The notes under the pieces: model-generated
Told to the model about the DNA's origin: nothing
The model's database searches: none
The model's input: only the letters and a program-made list of their open reading frames with translations
In this document: piece after piece, positions 40,405-48,399 of the stretch
Layout: each line of letters opens with the position of its first letter
Numbering within the stretch: position 1 is the first letter of the stretch
Translations under genes and position numbers: made by a program
NCBI GenBank assembly: GCA_048499455.1
Contig: JASNZV010000008.1
Span: 124,001 to 188,000, forward strand
Origin: CFX5 sp023384495
Lineage (GTDB): Bacteria; Chloroflexota; Anaerolineae; Caldilineales; Caldilineaceae
Length of the DNA stretch: 64,000 nucleotides
Direction: 5' to 3'

Positions 40405-40689
40405 TCAAGCAGGAATTTGGGCCTGTTCAGGCTCTGGCAGTTCGATACCCATCACTGCGCAATACAGTACATCTGGGTCCAGATCCAGGTCATTCGGCCA
40501 GACCAATGTCCCCGCTTCTGGATCAACCTGCACCTGCTTAAAGAAGTCCACATCCTGCAACGCGGCAAAGGGACCTCTGCGGCCTGTGATGCGCTCGCGA
40601 AAATCGAGGCGGCCCTTTTGTCCATCGGCAAAAGTCAATTCAAGCCAATACTCCCTCAAATGTCGAACAGCAATCACGCGCGGGAACAT
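40405..40689 (-). CDS. DUF2442-family small protein
   Basis: A 94-residue DUF2442 protein: VIAVRHLREYWLELTFADGQ, GRLDFRERI, then FAALQDVDFFKQVQVDPEAG and TLVWPNDLDLDPDVLY. AAGGAGG lies six bases before ATG 40689. The family is often encoded directly after a DUF4160 gene, as here (10-bp gap), and this pair is frequently listed as a possible toxin-antitoxin-like module. The biochemical function is unknown. The C-terminus ends in a short Glu/Pro segment. Confidence 0.92.
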   Translation of the reverse strand: MFPRVIAVRHLREYWLELTFADGQKGRLDFRERITGRRGPFAALQDVDFFKQVQVDPEAGTLVWPNDLDLDPDVLYCAVMGIELPEPEQAQIPA

Positions 40690-40699
40690 GATAGCCTCC

Positions 40700-40960
40700 T
40701 TACTCCAACGGCGGAATCTTGCGCGGGGGATGATCGTTCCGCATTAAATCCCAATTTTCGACCAATTCTCGCTGGTGAAGCGCTGCCCATTCGATGACCA
40801 TTGACAGGGCCCGGCTTGAGAGTTTGCCATGCAGGGCGCCAATGGGGTCAAGGCTAATCTGTGCTTCTTGCCCGCTGTGTAGTGCATGAAAGTGAGGCGG
40901 GTTGTGTTCATCGTAGTACATTCGGATAACGATGCCATAGAATCGGCTCACTTCTGGCAT
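40700..40960 (-). CDS. DUF4160-family small protein
   Basis: An 86-residue protein matching DUF4160: EVSRFYGIVIRMYYDEHNPP, HFHALHSGQEAQISL, then SRALSMVIEWAALHQRELVE and NWDLM. The conserved HNPPHFHA segment resembles a metal or nucleic-acid site. AGAGGG upstream supports ATG 40960 as start; a longer frame would overlap the preceding GH4 gene. It is followed by the DUF2442 gene and may form a two-protein module with it. Both are small enough to be mobile accessory genes. Confidence 0.9.
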   Translation of the reverse strand: MPEVSRFYGIVIRMYYDEHNPPHFHALHSGQEAQISLDPIGALHGKLSSRALSMVIEWAALHQRELVENWDLMRNDHPPRKIPPLE

Positions 40961-40989
40961 ACAGCCCTCTTTAGGACGTAACTTCGCTT

Positions 40990-42414
40990 TCAGTGATACT
41001 TCGGCAACCACTCGCCGTGCGCCTCGATCAGGTCATCGACCAGGTTCCAGATCTGGTCGAGCGAGAGTTCGGCGGCGGTGTGGGGGTCGAGCATGGCGGC
41101 GTGGTAGATATGTTCGCGCTTGCCGGTGAGCGCTGCCTCCACCACCAGCGATTGCACGTTGATGTTGGTCTGCATCAGCGCGGCCAGGTGGGGCGGAAGG
41201 TGGCCGATCTTGGTCGGCTGGAGCCCATTCTTGTCCACCAGCACCGGCACTTCCACACAGCAGCCCTGCGGCAGATTGTCGATCAGCCCGTGATTGGGCA
41301 CGTTGCCGTAGATCACACCGGGTTCGCCCGTCTCCATGCTGTGGATGATGTACGAGCCGTATTCGTGGCTGCGGCGGATCTTTCGCTCGGCTGTGTATTC
41401 CGCCACCCGCTTGCGTAGTTCGGCGGCGCGCAGTGGGTCAATCGTTTCCAGGTGGGCAATGCGGGCTTCAATCCGCTCGCGCTCATAGCGGACGACGGCG
41501 TCGGGGTCGGGGTCTTCCAGCGCCACGCGCATCCCCTGCCATTCTTCGATCTGCACCTCGCAGCGGCGGATATACTCGTCGAGCGGGATGTTGAACTCTT
41601 CGATCAGGTCGGGCCGGTCGCGCTTGATAAACCAGGGCACATACTCGGCAAAGTGCTCGCTCGATTCGGTGACAAAGTAGCCCAACCGTTTGAACATCTC
41701 ATAACGAACCCGGTTGCCGTTGGGCACGCGCCCCTCTTCGAGCACCTGGCGGATGAGCGGGTAGAGGTCTTCGACCCCATTGCCATGCTTCCGCTCAAAC
41801 CGCAGATAAAAGGCCATGTGGTTGATGCCGGCGCAGATGTAGTTGATGTCGCTGAGCGGGACGCCAATGTCGCGCGCCAGTTCACCGGCCGTGCCCTGGA
41901 CGCTGTGACAGAGACCCACCGTCTTGATCCCCGTGGCGCGGCTGATTGCCCAGCAATTCATGGCCATGGGGTTGACATACTGGAGGAAGGTGACATCGGG
42001 GCAAAGCTCCTCCATGTCGCGGCACATGTCGAGAAAAACGGGGATCGTGCGCAGCCCACGCATGATCCCGCCGATGCCCAGTGTGTCGGCGATGGTCTGG
42101 CGCAGGCCGTACTTCTTGGGCGCCTCAAAATCGACCACGGTGGAGGGTTTGTAGCCGCCCACCTGGAACATGCTGATGGCGTAATTGGCCCCGGCCAGCG
42201 CCTGGCGGCGGTCGGTGGTCGCCTCAATCACCGGGTTGGCGCCCAGCGCGGCGGCGGTCTTGCGCGCCACGATCTCCGAGGTGCGCAGCCGCTCCGGGTC
42301 GATGTCGTGCAGGCTGAGCGTCACATCTTGCAACTCAGGGAAGCTCAGAATGTCGCCCATCAAGTTCTTGGCAAACACTGTGCTCCCCGCGCCGATAAAC
42401 GTAATCTTGGTCAT
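40990..42414 (-). CDS. GH4-family alpha-galactosidase-like enzyme
   Basis: A 474-residue NAD- and Mn-dependent glycoside hydrolase of family 4. The N-terminal nucleotide motif is ITFIGAGSTVFAKNLMGD. The metal/catalytic motif is GLCHSVQGTA with Cys169-His170-Ser171; in GH4, CHS is the form linked to alpha-galactosidases, as in MelA. ICAGINHMAFYLRFE follows, a further conserved block. GH4 enzymes act by an oxidation-elimination mechanism inside the cell. It lies in a run with MazG-like upstream and DUF4160/DUF2442 downstream. Substrate preference by motif is an inference, as GH4 also includes glucuronidases and glucosidases. Confidence 0.92.
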   Translation of the reverse strand: MTKITFIGAGSTVFAKNLMGDILSFPELQDVTLSLHDIDPERLRTSEIVARKTAAALGANPVIEATTDRRQALAGANYAISMFQVGGYKPSTVVDFEAPKKYGLRQTIADTLGIGGIMRGLRTIPVFLDMCRDMEELCPDVTFLQYVNPMAMNCWAISRATGIKTVGLCHSVQGTAGELARDIGVPLSDINYICAGINHMAFYLRFERKHGNGVEDLYPLIRQVLEEGRVPNGNRVRYEMFKRLGYFVTESSEHFAEYVPWFIKRDRPDLIEEFNIPLDEYIRRCEVQIEEWQGMRVALEDPDPDAVVRYERERIEARIAHLETIDPLRAAELRKRVAEYTAERKIRRSHEYGSYIIHSMETGEPGVIYGNVPNHGLIDNLPQGCCVEVPVLVDKNGLQPTKIGHLPPHLAALMQTNINVQSLVVEAALTGKREHIYHAAMLDPHTAAELSLDQIWNLVDDLIEAHGEWLPKYH

Positions 42415-42444
42415 GAATCTATTGAACCTTTCAATAACGGTTGG

Positions 42445-42792
42445 CTATCGCTGATCCCCTTCACCGCCGATAGCGCCGCGCTCCAAGCGGGAGAAGAGTT
42501 TCGCCAAATTGGCCTGCGCCACTTCCTCGAGCGTCAGGTCGAGTTCGGTGCAGATCTGGGTGGGATACCAGAGCACATCGCCCAACTCATATTTGAGCGC
42601 TTCCCGGTCATCGTCACCGATCTGGCCCTGTTTGTCACGAAAAATCTTCTTGACTTTGCCGGCCAATTCACCGGCCTCGTTGACCAACCCCAGCGTGGGG
42701 TAGACAATAGGATGGTCGGTGTGGATCAAGCTCCAGGTCTTGCGCGATTGGCGCTGATACGCGGAAAAATCGATCACTTGCGTCATGCTCAT
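42445..42792 (-). CDS. MazG-like nucleotide pyrophosphohydrolase
   Basis: About 115 residues, the size of single-domain MazG-like/iMazG proteins. The metal motif is LGLVNEAGELAGKVKK (ExxE-type) with the second acid pair in ALKYELGDVLWYP. The domain hydrolyses (d)NTPs or their damaged forms to monophosphate and PPi. The start is taken at ATG 42792; a second ATG two codons later is possible. It is on the same strand as the GH4 gene 30 bp downstream. The link to carbohydrate use is not obvious, and it may be a housekeeping gene in passing. Confidence 0.9.
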   Translation of the reverse strand: MSMTQVIDFSAYQRQSRKTWSLIHTDHPIVYPTLGLVNEAGELAGKVKKIFRDKQGQIGDDDREALKYELGDVLWYPTQICTELDLTLEEVAQANLAKLFSRLERGAIGGEGDQR

Positions 42793-42896
42793 ATTTCCCG
42801 GGCTACTCGCGGCTCGACGCCATAAAGGCAAGTCCACTCAGAATCACGAAACTGGATCGCCATCATCCGCCGGTTGACTATGCGCAATCCCGTTCA

Positions 42897-43337
42897 CTAC
42901 ATCTCCACCAAGACATAAGGCCGCTCCACCGTCACTGGGTAGGTTTCGGCTACGTAGGGGCCCTTCTCCAGGCCGGGCAGCGCCGGCTCGGCGTCGGGTG
43001 GCGGCGCAGCGGCGACCGTCACCTGGTAACTGCGCACGCGCGTCTTGGCCGGGTCAAACCACGACTGGCCCGTCTTGACATCGAATTCCCACCCGTGCCA
43101 CGGGCAACGCAAGATCTCGCCCCGCCGCGCATAGGCATATTCGCCCGGCTTCTCGGCCAAAAGAAAGCCGCTCAACCGGCCCGAACAGAGCGGCCCGCCC
43201 TGGTGTGGGCAACTGTTGCGGATGGCAAAAAATTCGCCGCCAATGTTAAAGACGCCAATCGAGCGCCCGGCCACCTCCAATACCTTGCGGCTGCCCGGCG
43301 GGATCTCGTCTACGGTTCCGATGATGTATTTGGCCAT
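42897..43337 (-). CDS. Rieske [2Fe-2S] protein
   Basis: A 146-residue single-domain Rieske ferredoxin-like protein. The cluster ligands are Cys43 and His45 (SCPHQGGPLC) and Cys78 and His81 (LRCPWHGWEFD). The 33-residue spacing between the halves is longer than in small ferredoxins (usually about 17-20), with an inserted SGFLLAEKPGEYAYARRGE loop, as in Rieske proteins tied to ring-hydroxylating or amidohydrolase pathways. It lies 106 bp after an ACMSD-like amidohydrolase gene and probably serves electron transfer to an oxygenase encoded elsewhere. Confidence 0.92.
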   Translation of the reverse strand: MAKYIIGTVDEIPPGSRKVLEVAGRSIGVFNIGGEFFAIRNSCPHQGGPLCSGRLSGFLLAEKPGEYAYARRGEILRCPWHGWEFDVKTGQSWFDPAKTRVRSYQVTVAAAPPPDAEPALPGLEKGPYVAETYPVTVERPYVLVEM

Positions 43338-43443
43338 TGCGGTTTTACACTGCGGTTGCTCTGAAAACCAGACTTTTCGAAGATATTTGCTCCTCCGCGT
43401 CAGTCGGGTTCTGAAAGGAGCTCAGTAATGATGTGCGCAACCC

Positions 43444-44565
43444 TTACAGTTTGTACAGTTGCCGCGCGTTGCCTGCCATAATCTGCTGCTTGAGGTCGAA
43501 GGGCAACTCGACCGGGAAGGCGCGGTCCGGCGCGTCAAAATCCCAGTGGGGATAGTCGGTGGCGAACATGATGCGGTCGTTCATCTGCATCTGGTCGAGC
43601 AACTGCAAAAAGTAGCGGCGCTGCGGCGGCTCTTCCATCGGCTGCGTGGTGACCCAAAAGTGCTCGCGGATATAGTCAGAGGGCAGGCGGCGGAGTTCGG
43701 GCGCTTCCTCTTTGAGTTCCCGATAGCACTGGTCGAGCCGCCACATGAGCGGCGGTAGCCAGGCAAAGCCCCCCTCAATGAGCACGATCTTGAGGGTGGG
43801 GAAGCGCTCGAAGAGGCCCGCAGTGACCATGCTGGCCACCTGAGCATAAAACGCCTGCGGCATACCGCCGTGGTCCTCGATATAGTGAGACGGCCAGCCC
43901 GCGCCGGTGATGGGCCCGCCGCCCGTCCCGCCAAAGTGGATGCCAATCGGCAGGTCGTGGCGGACTGCCGCCTCGTACATGGGCCAATATTTGCGGTGGC
44001 CCAGCGGCTCGCGCGTGCGCACCACCAGCATCACCTGCACATAGCCGGGATGGCTCCCCACGCGGTCGATCTCGGCGGCGGCCAGCTCGCCATCCTCATA
44101 GGCCACGGAGATCGACGCCCGTAGCCGCGGTTCCGGCTCCAACCATTCGGCAATCTGCCAATCGTTGACCGCCCGCGCCAAGGCCGCGCCATAGTCCAGA
44201 TTGATCTGCCCGCCCACGCCATAGAGACAGTTGAGGACGCCATATTCCATGTCCCATTCATCGAGCAACTGCTCGCGCAAAAAGTCGAGATCACCGCCCG
44301 GCGGCAGGCCCGATGGCGGCCACGAATCGTGACGGGCCGCATTCTTCATGGCGCGGGGATAATAGCCGCCGTAGTGGCCGCGCATGCCAATGGTCTGGTG
44401 GTGACGTTGCCAGCGCGCCGGCAGATACTTGAGCAAGGTCTTGTCGTTCGGCACGGCGTTGTGGATGTCGCAGTCAATCACGGCCAGCTTGGGGCGGCCG
44501 CGCATCGGGCGCTCGACTTGCACGCGAAGACCACCCCGCGGCGGGGCAACCACTGTTGCAACCAT
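43444..44565 (-). CDS. ACMSD-like amidohydrolase family protein
   Basis: A 373-residue amidohydrolase_2 TIM-barrel enzyme. The first metal motif appears as LAVIDCDIHN, then IGIHFGGTGGGPITGAG, LKIVLIEGGFAWLPPLMWRL and the last Asp in MFATDYPHWDF. AAAGGAG before ATG 44565 fixes the start. Related enzymes decarboxylate or hydrolyse aromatic ring-cleavage products (ACMSD, gamma-resorcylate decarboxylase). Together with the Rieske protein downstream and the divergent RraA-like aldolase gene, it suggests degradation of an aromatic or methoxylated compound; the substrate is unknown. Confidence 0.92.
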   Translation of the reverse strand: MVATVVAPPRGGLRVQVERPMRGRPKLAVIDCDIHNAVPNDKTLLKYLPARWQRHHQTIGMRGHYGGYYPRAMKNAARHDSWPPSGLPPGGDLDFLREQLLDEWDMEYGVLNCLYGVGGQINLDYGAALARAVNDWQIAEWLEPEPRLRASISVAYEDGELAAAEIDRVGSHPGYVQVMLVVRTREPLGHRKYWPMYEAAVRHDLPIGIHFGGTGGGPITGAGWPSHYIEDHGGMPQAFYAQVASMVTAGLFERFPTLKIVLIEGGFAWLPPLMWRLDQCYRELKEEAPELRRLPSDYIREHFWVTTQPMEEPPQRRYFLQLLDQMQMNDRIMFATDYPHWDFDAPDRAFPVELPFDLKQQIMAGNARQLYKL

Positions 44566-44797
44566 CGGTCTGCTCCTTTGGTGATAAACCGATTCGAAAC
44601 ATCCCCATCCGGCAGTTGGCTCGCCGCCCGCCCGGCGGACTTGGCTGAGAGCGTCAGCATACAACGTGCGGATGGTCGCTCAACAAAAACGGCATTTGGC
44701 CAAGTCTCTGACAAAGTTTATCATTTGATCCACCGCGACGCAACTCGTTGCGCCGCGCGGCCAAGGCTTCGGCGCTGGCAGGCTGCCGGCGCGCCTA

Positions 44798-44825
44798 GCA
44801 TCCCATAGCCTGCATCCCATAGCCC
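44798..44825 (+). repeat. 14-bp tandem duplication before the RraA-like gene
   Basis: GCATCCCATAGCCT is followed directly by GCATCCCATAGCCC. The pair ends about ten bases before the AAGGAG of the gene at 44847. It resembles in position, though not in unit length or copy number, the 13-bp triplicates elsewhere in the window. Confidence 0.85.
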
Positions 44826-44846
44826 AAAACCAACCAAGGAGAACCC

Positions 44847-45575
44847 ATGTCGATGACGCCCCAAGCCATGCTCGAAGAATTATGCCAGTTCGACACGCCG
44901 TCCATCACCAACGTGGTCGCCACCTATCCCACCAGCCCGCTCTGCCTGGGTCTCTACAACCCGTGGACCGAGAACTGGTACACCGACCAGACGCTGCGCT
45001 GTATGTATCCCGAATTGGGCGCACGCTGTGGCTACGCCGTCACCTGTGTCTATGGCCTGCCCGACCCCAACTACAACCGGCTTACCTTTATGGATGTGCT
45101 CGATGCGCTCGACGCCATGCCCAAGCCCACAGTCTTGGTGCTGCAACAGAAGTTCCCCCCCGAGATCGCCGGCAAAGTCGGGCTCGCCGGCGGCAACATG
45201 GTTTCGGCCATGCGCGCAATTGGCTGCGTGGGTCTCATCTCCAATGGCCCCTCGCGCGATGTGGACGAAATCCGCCCCATGAACTTCCAATACATGCTCA
45301 CCGGCATCTCGCCGGGGCATGGGGCGCAGGCGGTGCAGGCGGTCAACACGCCCGTCTCGGTCTGCGGCATGGATGTGGCGCCGGGCGAGATCATCCACAT
45401 GGACGAGAACGGCGCGTGCAAGTTCCCCGCCGACAAGCTCCAGGCTGTGCTCGAAAACGTACGCAAGCTACGCGACGAAGAGGCGGAGCGCATGGCTCGC
45501 CTCCAGGCCGCCACCTCCGCCGCCGAGCTGCGCGCCATTATGAGCGGCCACAGCTATGGGGCCAAGAAGTCATAG
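44847..45575 (+). CDS. RraA-like / HMG aldolase family protein
   Basis: A 242-residue member of the RraA/4-hydroxy-4-methyl-2-oxoglutarate aldolase fold. The conserved core is LAGGNMVSAMRAIGCVGLIS then NGPSRDVDEIRPM, where Arg and Asp form the metal and pyruvate site, and HMDENGACKFPADKL. In the aldolases this site cleaves pyruvate-derived intermediates of ring-cleavage pathways; true RraA proteins inhibit RNase E. The divergent amidohydrolase and the Rieske gene favour the aldolase role. AAGGAG lies five to six bases before ATG 44847. It is convergent with the sugar isomerase gene, with the ACAGAG repeat between them. Confidence 0.9.
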   Translation: MSMTPQAMLEELCQFDTPSITNVVATYPTSPLCLGLYNPWTENWYTDQTLRCMYPELGARCGYAVTCVYGLPDPNYNRLTFMDVLDALDAMPKPTVLVLQQKFPPEIAGKVGLAGGNMVSAMRAIGCVGLISNGPSRDVDEIRPMNFQYMLTGISPGHGAQAVQAVNTPVSVCGMDVAPGEIIHMDENGACKFPADKLQAVLENVRKLRDEEAERMARLQAATSAAELRAIMSGHSYGAKKS

Positions 45576-45664
45576 CCGTCGTCTCTGTTCGGGTGAGGAG
45601 GGGCGCGGGTGACATCATCAACCAGCATCGTGTCGCCCTACCCCCTGCTGTGAAAATAGGGCAA

Positions 45665-45764
45665 AACAGCGCAACACCGAGAGCACAGAGATTGCACAGA
45701 GAACACAGAGAAAAACCTCAGTGTGCTCGGTGTCTCCTCAGTGTTCTCTGTGTTCCTGCTGTAC
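45665..45764. repeat. Dispersed ACAGAG palindromic repeat, copy B
   Basis: About 100 bp with left arm GAGCACAGAGATTGCACAGA and right arm CAGTGTTCTCTGTGTTCCTG that can pair. It is an inverted copy of the element at 599-726, lacking about 28 bp of the loop. Like copy A it lies between two convergent genes. Confidence 0.8.
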
Positions 45765-45815
45765 GCTATCATTTTCATCGTTCGGGGTGTCCCCAGGTCA
45801 TGATGCCTATTCTTG

Positions 45816-46589
45816 TTATTGGCGCGCCTGCAACCAGGCCAGGCTGCGGCGGATGCGCTCCTCGGCGTCCTGCCCGCCGCGGAACTCGAAGCAGTAGATG
45901 ATCCGTTGGGGCAGCCGGTCGAATTCGACAAAGACGGCGGCCAGGTCTTGGCCGCCACCGCCAAGATACGTCGGCGGCTGGCTGAGGTCGGCGGGCTGGT
46001 CTTTGAGGTGAGCCGAAGTGGCGCGCCCCTCCAACGTGCGAATGGCCGCCGGTACATCTTCGCCATGCAGCACGTAGTTGCCGATGTCGATGTTGGTGGT
46101 CAACGCCGGGTGTTGGACCCGGTCGAGCACGCGAGCGATCTCGGCCAACGTCCCGCCGGGGGTGCGGGCGTAATTCTCCAGCGCGATGACCACCCCCTGC
46201 TGCGCCGCATAGTCGGCGGCGGCGCGCCCGGCGGCCCCCCCAGCTTCATCAGCGGGGGCGGGCATGGGACCTTGGAAGACACGCAGTTGGGGCGAACCCA
46301 GCGCCGCCGCGGCGTCAATGTCGGCGCGCAGCGTTGTCTGGTCTTGGTTGTCATCGCTAAAAAGCGTCACAAAGGTGGCGTAGGTTGCGAGCATCCCCCG
46401 CGCTGCGATCTGGGCGCGGGCGGCGGGCAGCTCGTCGCGCCAGTTGGGCCACAGTTCGCGGCGCAACTCGACACCATCGGCGCCCAGCCGCTGCGCTGCG
46501 TCGATCACGTCGAAGACGGTCATGGCCCCACGGTTGAGTTCCTCTTCAAATTGCATGACCGAAATCAAAACCGGTCGATAGTCATTCAT
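45816..46589 (-). CDS. Sugar phosphate isomerase/epimerase (AP endonuclease 2-like TIM barrel)
   Basis: A 257-residue TIM-barrel protein of the xylose-isomerase-like superfamily: FDVIDAAQRLGADGVELRRE, MLATYATFVTLFSDD, then VVIALENYARTPGGTLAEIA with the metal Glu, LTTNIDIGNYVLHGEDV with the metal Asp, and SAHLKDQP with the metal His. It epimerises or isomerises ketoses or inositol-type sugars; the exact substrate is not clear. The leader contains a 13-bp triplicate. It is preceded on the same strand, 57 bp away, by a PhnD-like binding protein. Confidence 0.9.
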   Translation of the reverse strand: MNDYRPVLISVMQFEEELNRGAMTVFDVIDAAQRLGADGVELRRELWPNWRDELPAARAQIAARGMLATYATFVTLFSDDNQDQTTLRADIDAAAALGSPQLRVFQGPMPAPADEAGGAAGRAAADYAAQQGVVIALENYARTPGGTLAEIARVLDRVQHPALTTNIDIGNYVLHGEDVPAAIRTLEGRATSAHLKDQPADLSQPPTYLGGGGQDLAAVFVEFDRLPQRIIYCFEFRGGQDAEERIRRSLAWLQARQ

Positions 46590-46597
46590 TTTGTGAT

Positions 46598-46636
46598 CCT
46601 TTTTGTTGTGCCTTTTTGTTGTGCCTTTTTGTCGTG
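46598..46636 (-). repeat. 13-bp tandem triplicate in front of the isomerase gene
   Basis: On the coding strand three 13-base units, CACGACAAAAAGG and two exact CACAACAAAAAGG, follow each other. The last unit supplies the AAAAAGG ribosome binding site nine to ten bases before the ATG at 46589. The number, length and position match the arrays at 2208-2269 and 8866-8904, although the sequence is unrelated. Confidence 0.93.
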
Positions 46637-46646
46637 CGTGTTGGCG

Positions 46647-47432
46647 TCAGAGTTTCACGCCGGCTGTGACTTCCAGCACCCGGCGCGTGGGATCGTAATC
46701 GGTGTCGGTTACCGCGACAAAACGGGCCATGCCGCCAGCCTGCAAAATGGCGCGGCCCGCGCTGTCCACATGCATGGCGGTGAAGAGCTCGCGCAGGCGC
46801 GCCCGTGTGGCCGGCGCGACATGACGGCTGACCACCCACGGCGGCATGGGGTTGGGGCCGAACACAGCGAGCACGCGCAGCGCATCCCGCAGTTGGGGGC
46901 GGCGTGCGGATTCGGCTTCGAGCACGGTGCTGTCGATGGCGGCCACATCGGCGACGCCGCTGTACACCAGCTCCAGCGAGCGGCCGTGTGCGCCCGACTC
47001 CACCCACGCGGCGAAGAAGCTGCCGTCCAGCCCCTGCGCCGCCAGATGATGGCGCATCACTTCGTAACCCGAAAACGACCCTGGCTCGTTGTAGGCCCAG
47101 ATGGCCCCGCGCAGGTCGGCAAAGGTCGCAAAGCGGCTCTCCCGGCGCACAACCACATCGGAAAAGTAGACCGGCTGGTCGCCGTAGCGCGGGCCAACCC
47201 AAACCGGCGCCGCCAGCAACTCAATGTCCGCGCCGGCGTCCACGCGGCGCACATAGGGCGCGCCACAGATCCAGGCCACGTCGATCATTCCGGCATCCAG
47301 TTGCCGGTACCGTTCGGGCCAGGGAAGCTCGTCGACAAAGCGAACCGGCAGCCCCAGCCGCGCGGCCACATAGCCGGCAATGGCGCGGCAGGCATCGTCC
47401 ATCAGCGGCGACTGGCAGGAGGTCATACGCAT
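46647..47432 (-). CDS. PhnD/SsuA-like periplasmic-binding-fold protein without signal peptide
   Basis: About 261 residues with the phosphonate/transferrin-type binding fold: DACRAIAGYVAARLGLPVRF, LDAGMIDVAWICGAPYVRR, then FADLRGAIWAYNEPGSFSGY, LVYSGVADVAAIDSTV and FGPNPMPPWVVSRHVAP. No signal peptide, lipobox or membrane helix is visible, and no ABC permease or ATPase gene is adjacent, which is odd for a transport binding protein. It might be a cytoplasmic ligand sensor or enzyme. GGAG lies seven bases before ATG 47432. It is transcribed towards the isomerase. Confidence 0.85.
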   Translation of the reverse strand: MRMTSCQSPLMDDACRAIAGYVAARLGLPVRFVDELPWPERYRQLDAGMIDVAWICGAPYVRRVDAGADIELLAAPVWVGPRYGDQPVYFSDVVVRRESRFATFADLRGAIWAYNEPGSFSGYEVMRHHLAAQGLDGSFFAAWVESGAHGRSLELVYSGVADVAAIDSTVLEAESARRPQLRDALRVLAVFGPNPMPPWVVSRHVAPATRARLRELFTAMHVDSAGRAILQAGGMARFVAVTDTDYDPTRRVLEVTAGVKL

Positions 47433-47589
47433 TGGCAAACTCCAGAATCTACCTCGCTGGCGCCCCAGGGCATCGCCGGCCCCAATTTGTCAGGCTACCA
47501 CACCATCGGCTATGATTGGCTCAACGGTGTATCGCACTCGCAGCGGGCAACACATCTGTAGAGCCTCTGACACTGAAAGGCGGCGCATC

Positions 47590-48399
47590 ATGCCCTCACC
47601 CTTTCCCGGAATGGACCCTTATCTCGAAGGCCACCTCTGGCCAGACGTGCATCACAGTTTGGCATCCCAAATTCGTGACCAACTGGCGCCGGCGGTGCGA
47701 CCGCGCTACGTGGCGCGCATCGAAGTGCAGGTGACAACAGACGAAACGCCGGCCAGCGAAATCGGCATCATGTACCCCGACGTGGAGATCTTCCGCGTCC
47801 GGCCTCAACCAGAACCCCCATCTTTGCCTCCAGGGGGCGTACTGGTGGCCGAAGCGCCCACGGTGACGCCGGCCACGCTCTCTGTCCCGGTTGCCCATTT
47901 CGAGGTGCGCGTTGCCACGGTGGAGATCCGCGATGCAGCCCAGAACCAGCTTGTCACCAGCATCGAGATTCTTTCTCCGGTCAACAAGCGCGAGCCGGGG
48001 CTTTCCCGATACCGGGAAAAGTATCACCGTCTGCGCGATGCGGGCGTCCACCTCCTGGAGATCGACCTGCTGCGCCGGGGGCAGCGCCCGCTGAGCTGCG
48101 CGCGCATCCCCGACAGCGCATACCGAGTCACGTTGCTGCGCGCCCACGCCGCCCGCGCCGATGTTTGGGTGCTGGGCCTGCGCGACCCGCTGCCTGTTCT
48201 GCCCGTCCCTTTACACGCGCCAGAGAACGATGTGGCGCTCGAGCTGGGCCTGGCGCTGCGCACGATCTATGAGCGCGCCGCCTACGATCTGTCGATCAAT
48301 TATGCCGAGGCCCCACCGCCACCCCCACTCACACCAGAGGAGGAAGCGTGGCGGCGGGAGGCACTCGCGGCGGACCGGCTCACGCCCGATAGTGGCTAA
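47590..48399 (+). CDS. DUF4058-family protein
   Basis: A 269-residue DUF4058 protein. The family signature opens the protein: SPFPGMDPYLEGHLWPDVHH, then LAPAVRPRYVARIEVQV and TSIEILSPVNKREPGLSRYR, HLLEIDLLRRG. This family is common in Cyanobacteria and Chloroflexota, often in several copies, and its layout recalls PD-(D/E)XK nucleases (EILSPVNK and LLEIDLL), but no activity is established. ATG 47590 follows an AAGG. The last 20 bases overlap the end of the convergent GH4 gene. Confidence 0.92.
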   Translation: MPSPFPGMDPYLEGHLWPDVHHSLASQIRDQLAPAVRPRYVARIEVQVTTDETPASEIGIMYPDVEIFRVRPQPEPPSLPPGGVLVAEAPTVTPATLSVPVAHFEVRVATVEIRDAAQNQLVTSIEILSPVNKREPGLSRYREKYHRLRDAGVHLLEIDLLRRGQRPLSCARIPDSAYRVTLLRAHAARADVWVLGLRDPLPVLPVPLHAPENDVALELGLALRTIYERAAYDLSINYAEAPPPPPLTPEEEAWRREALAADRLTPDSG

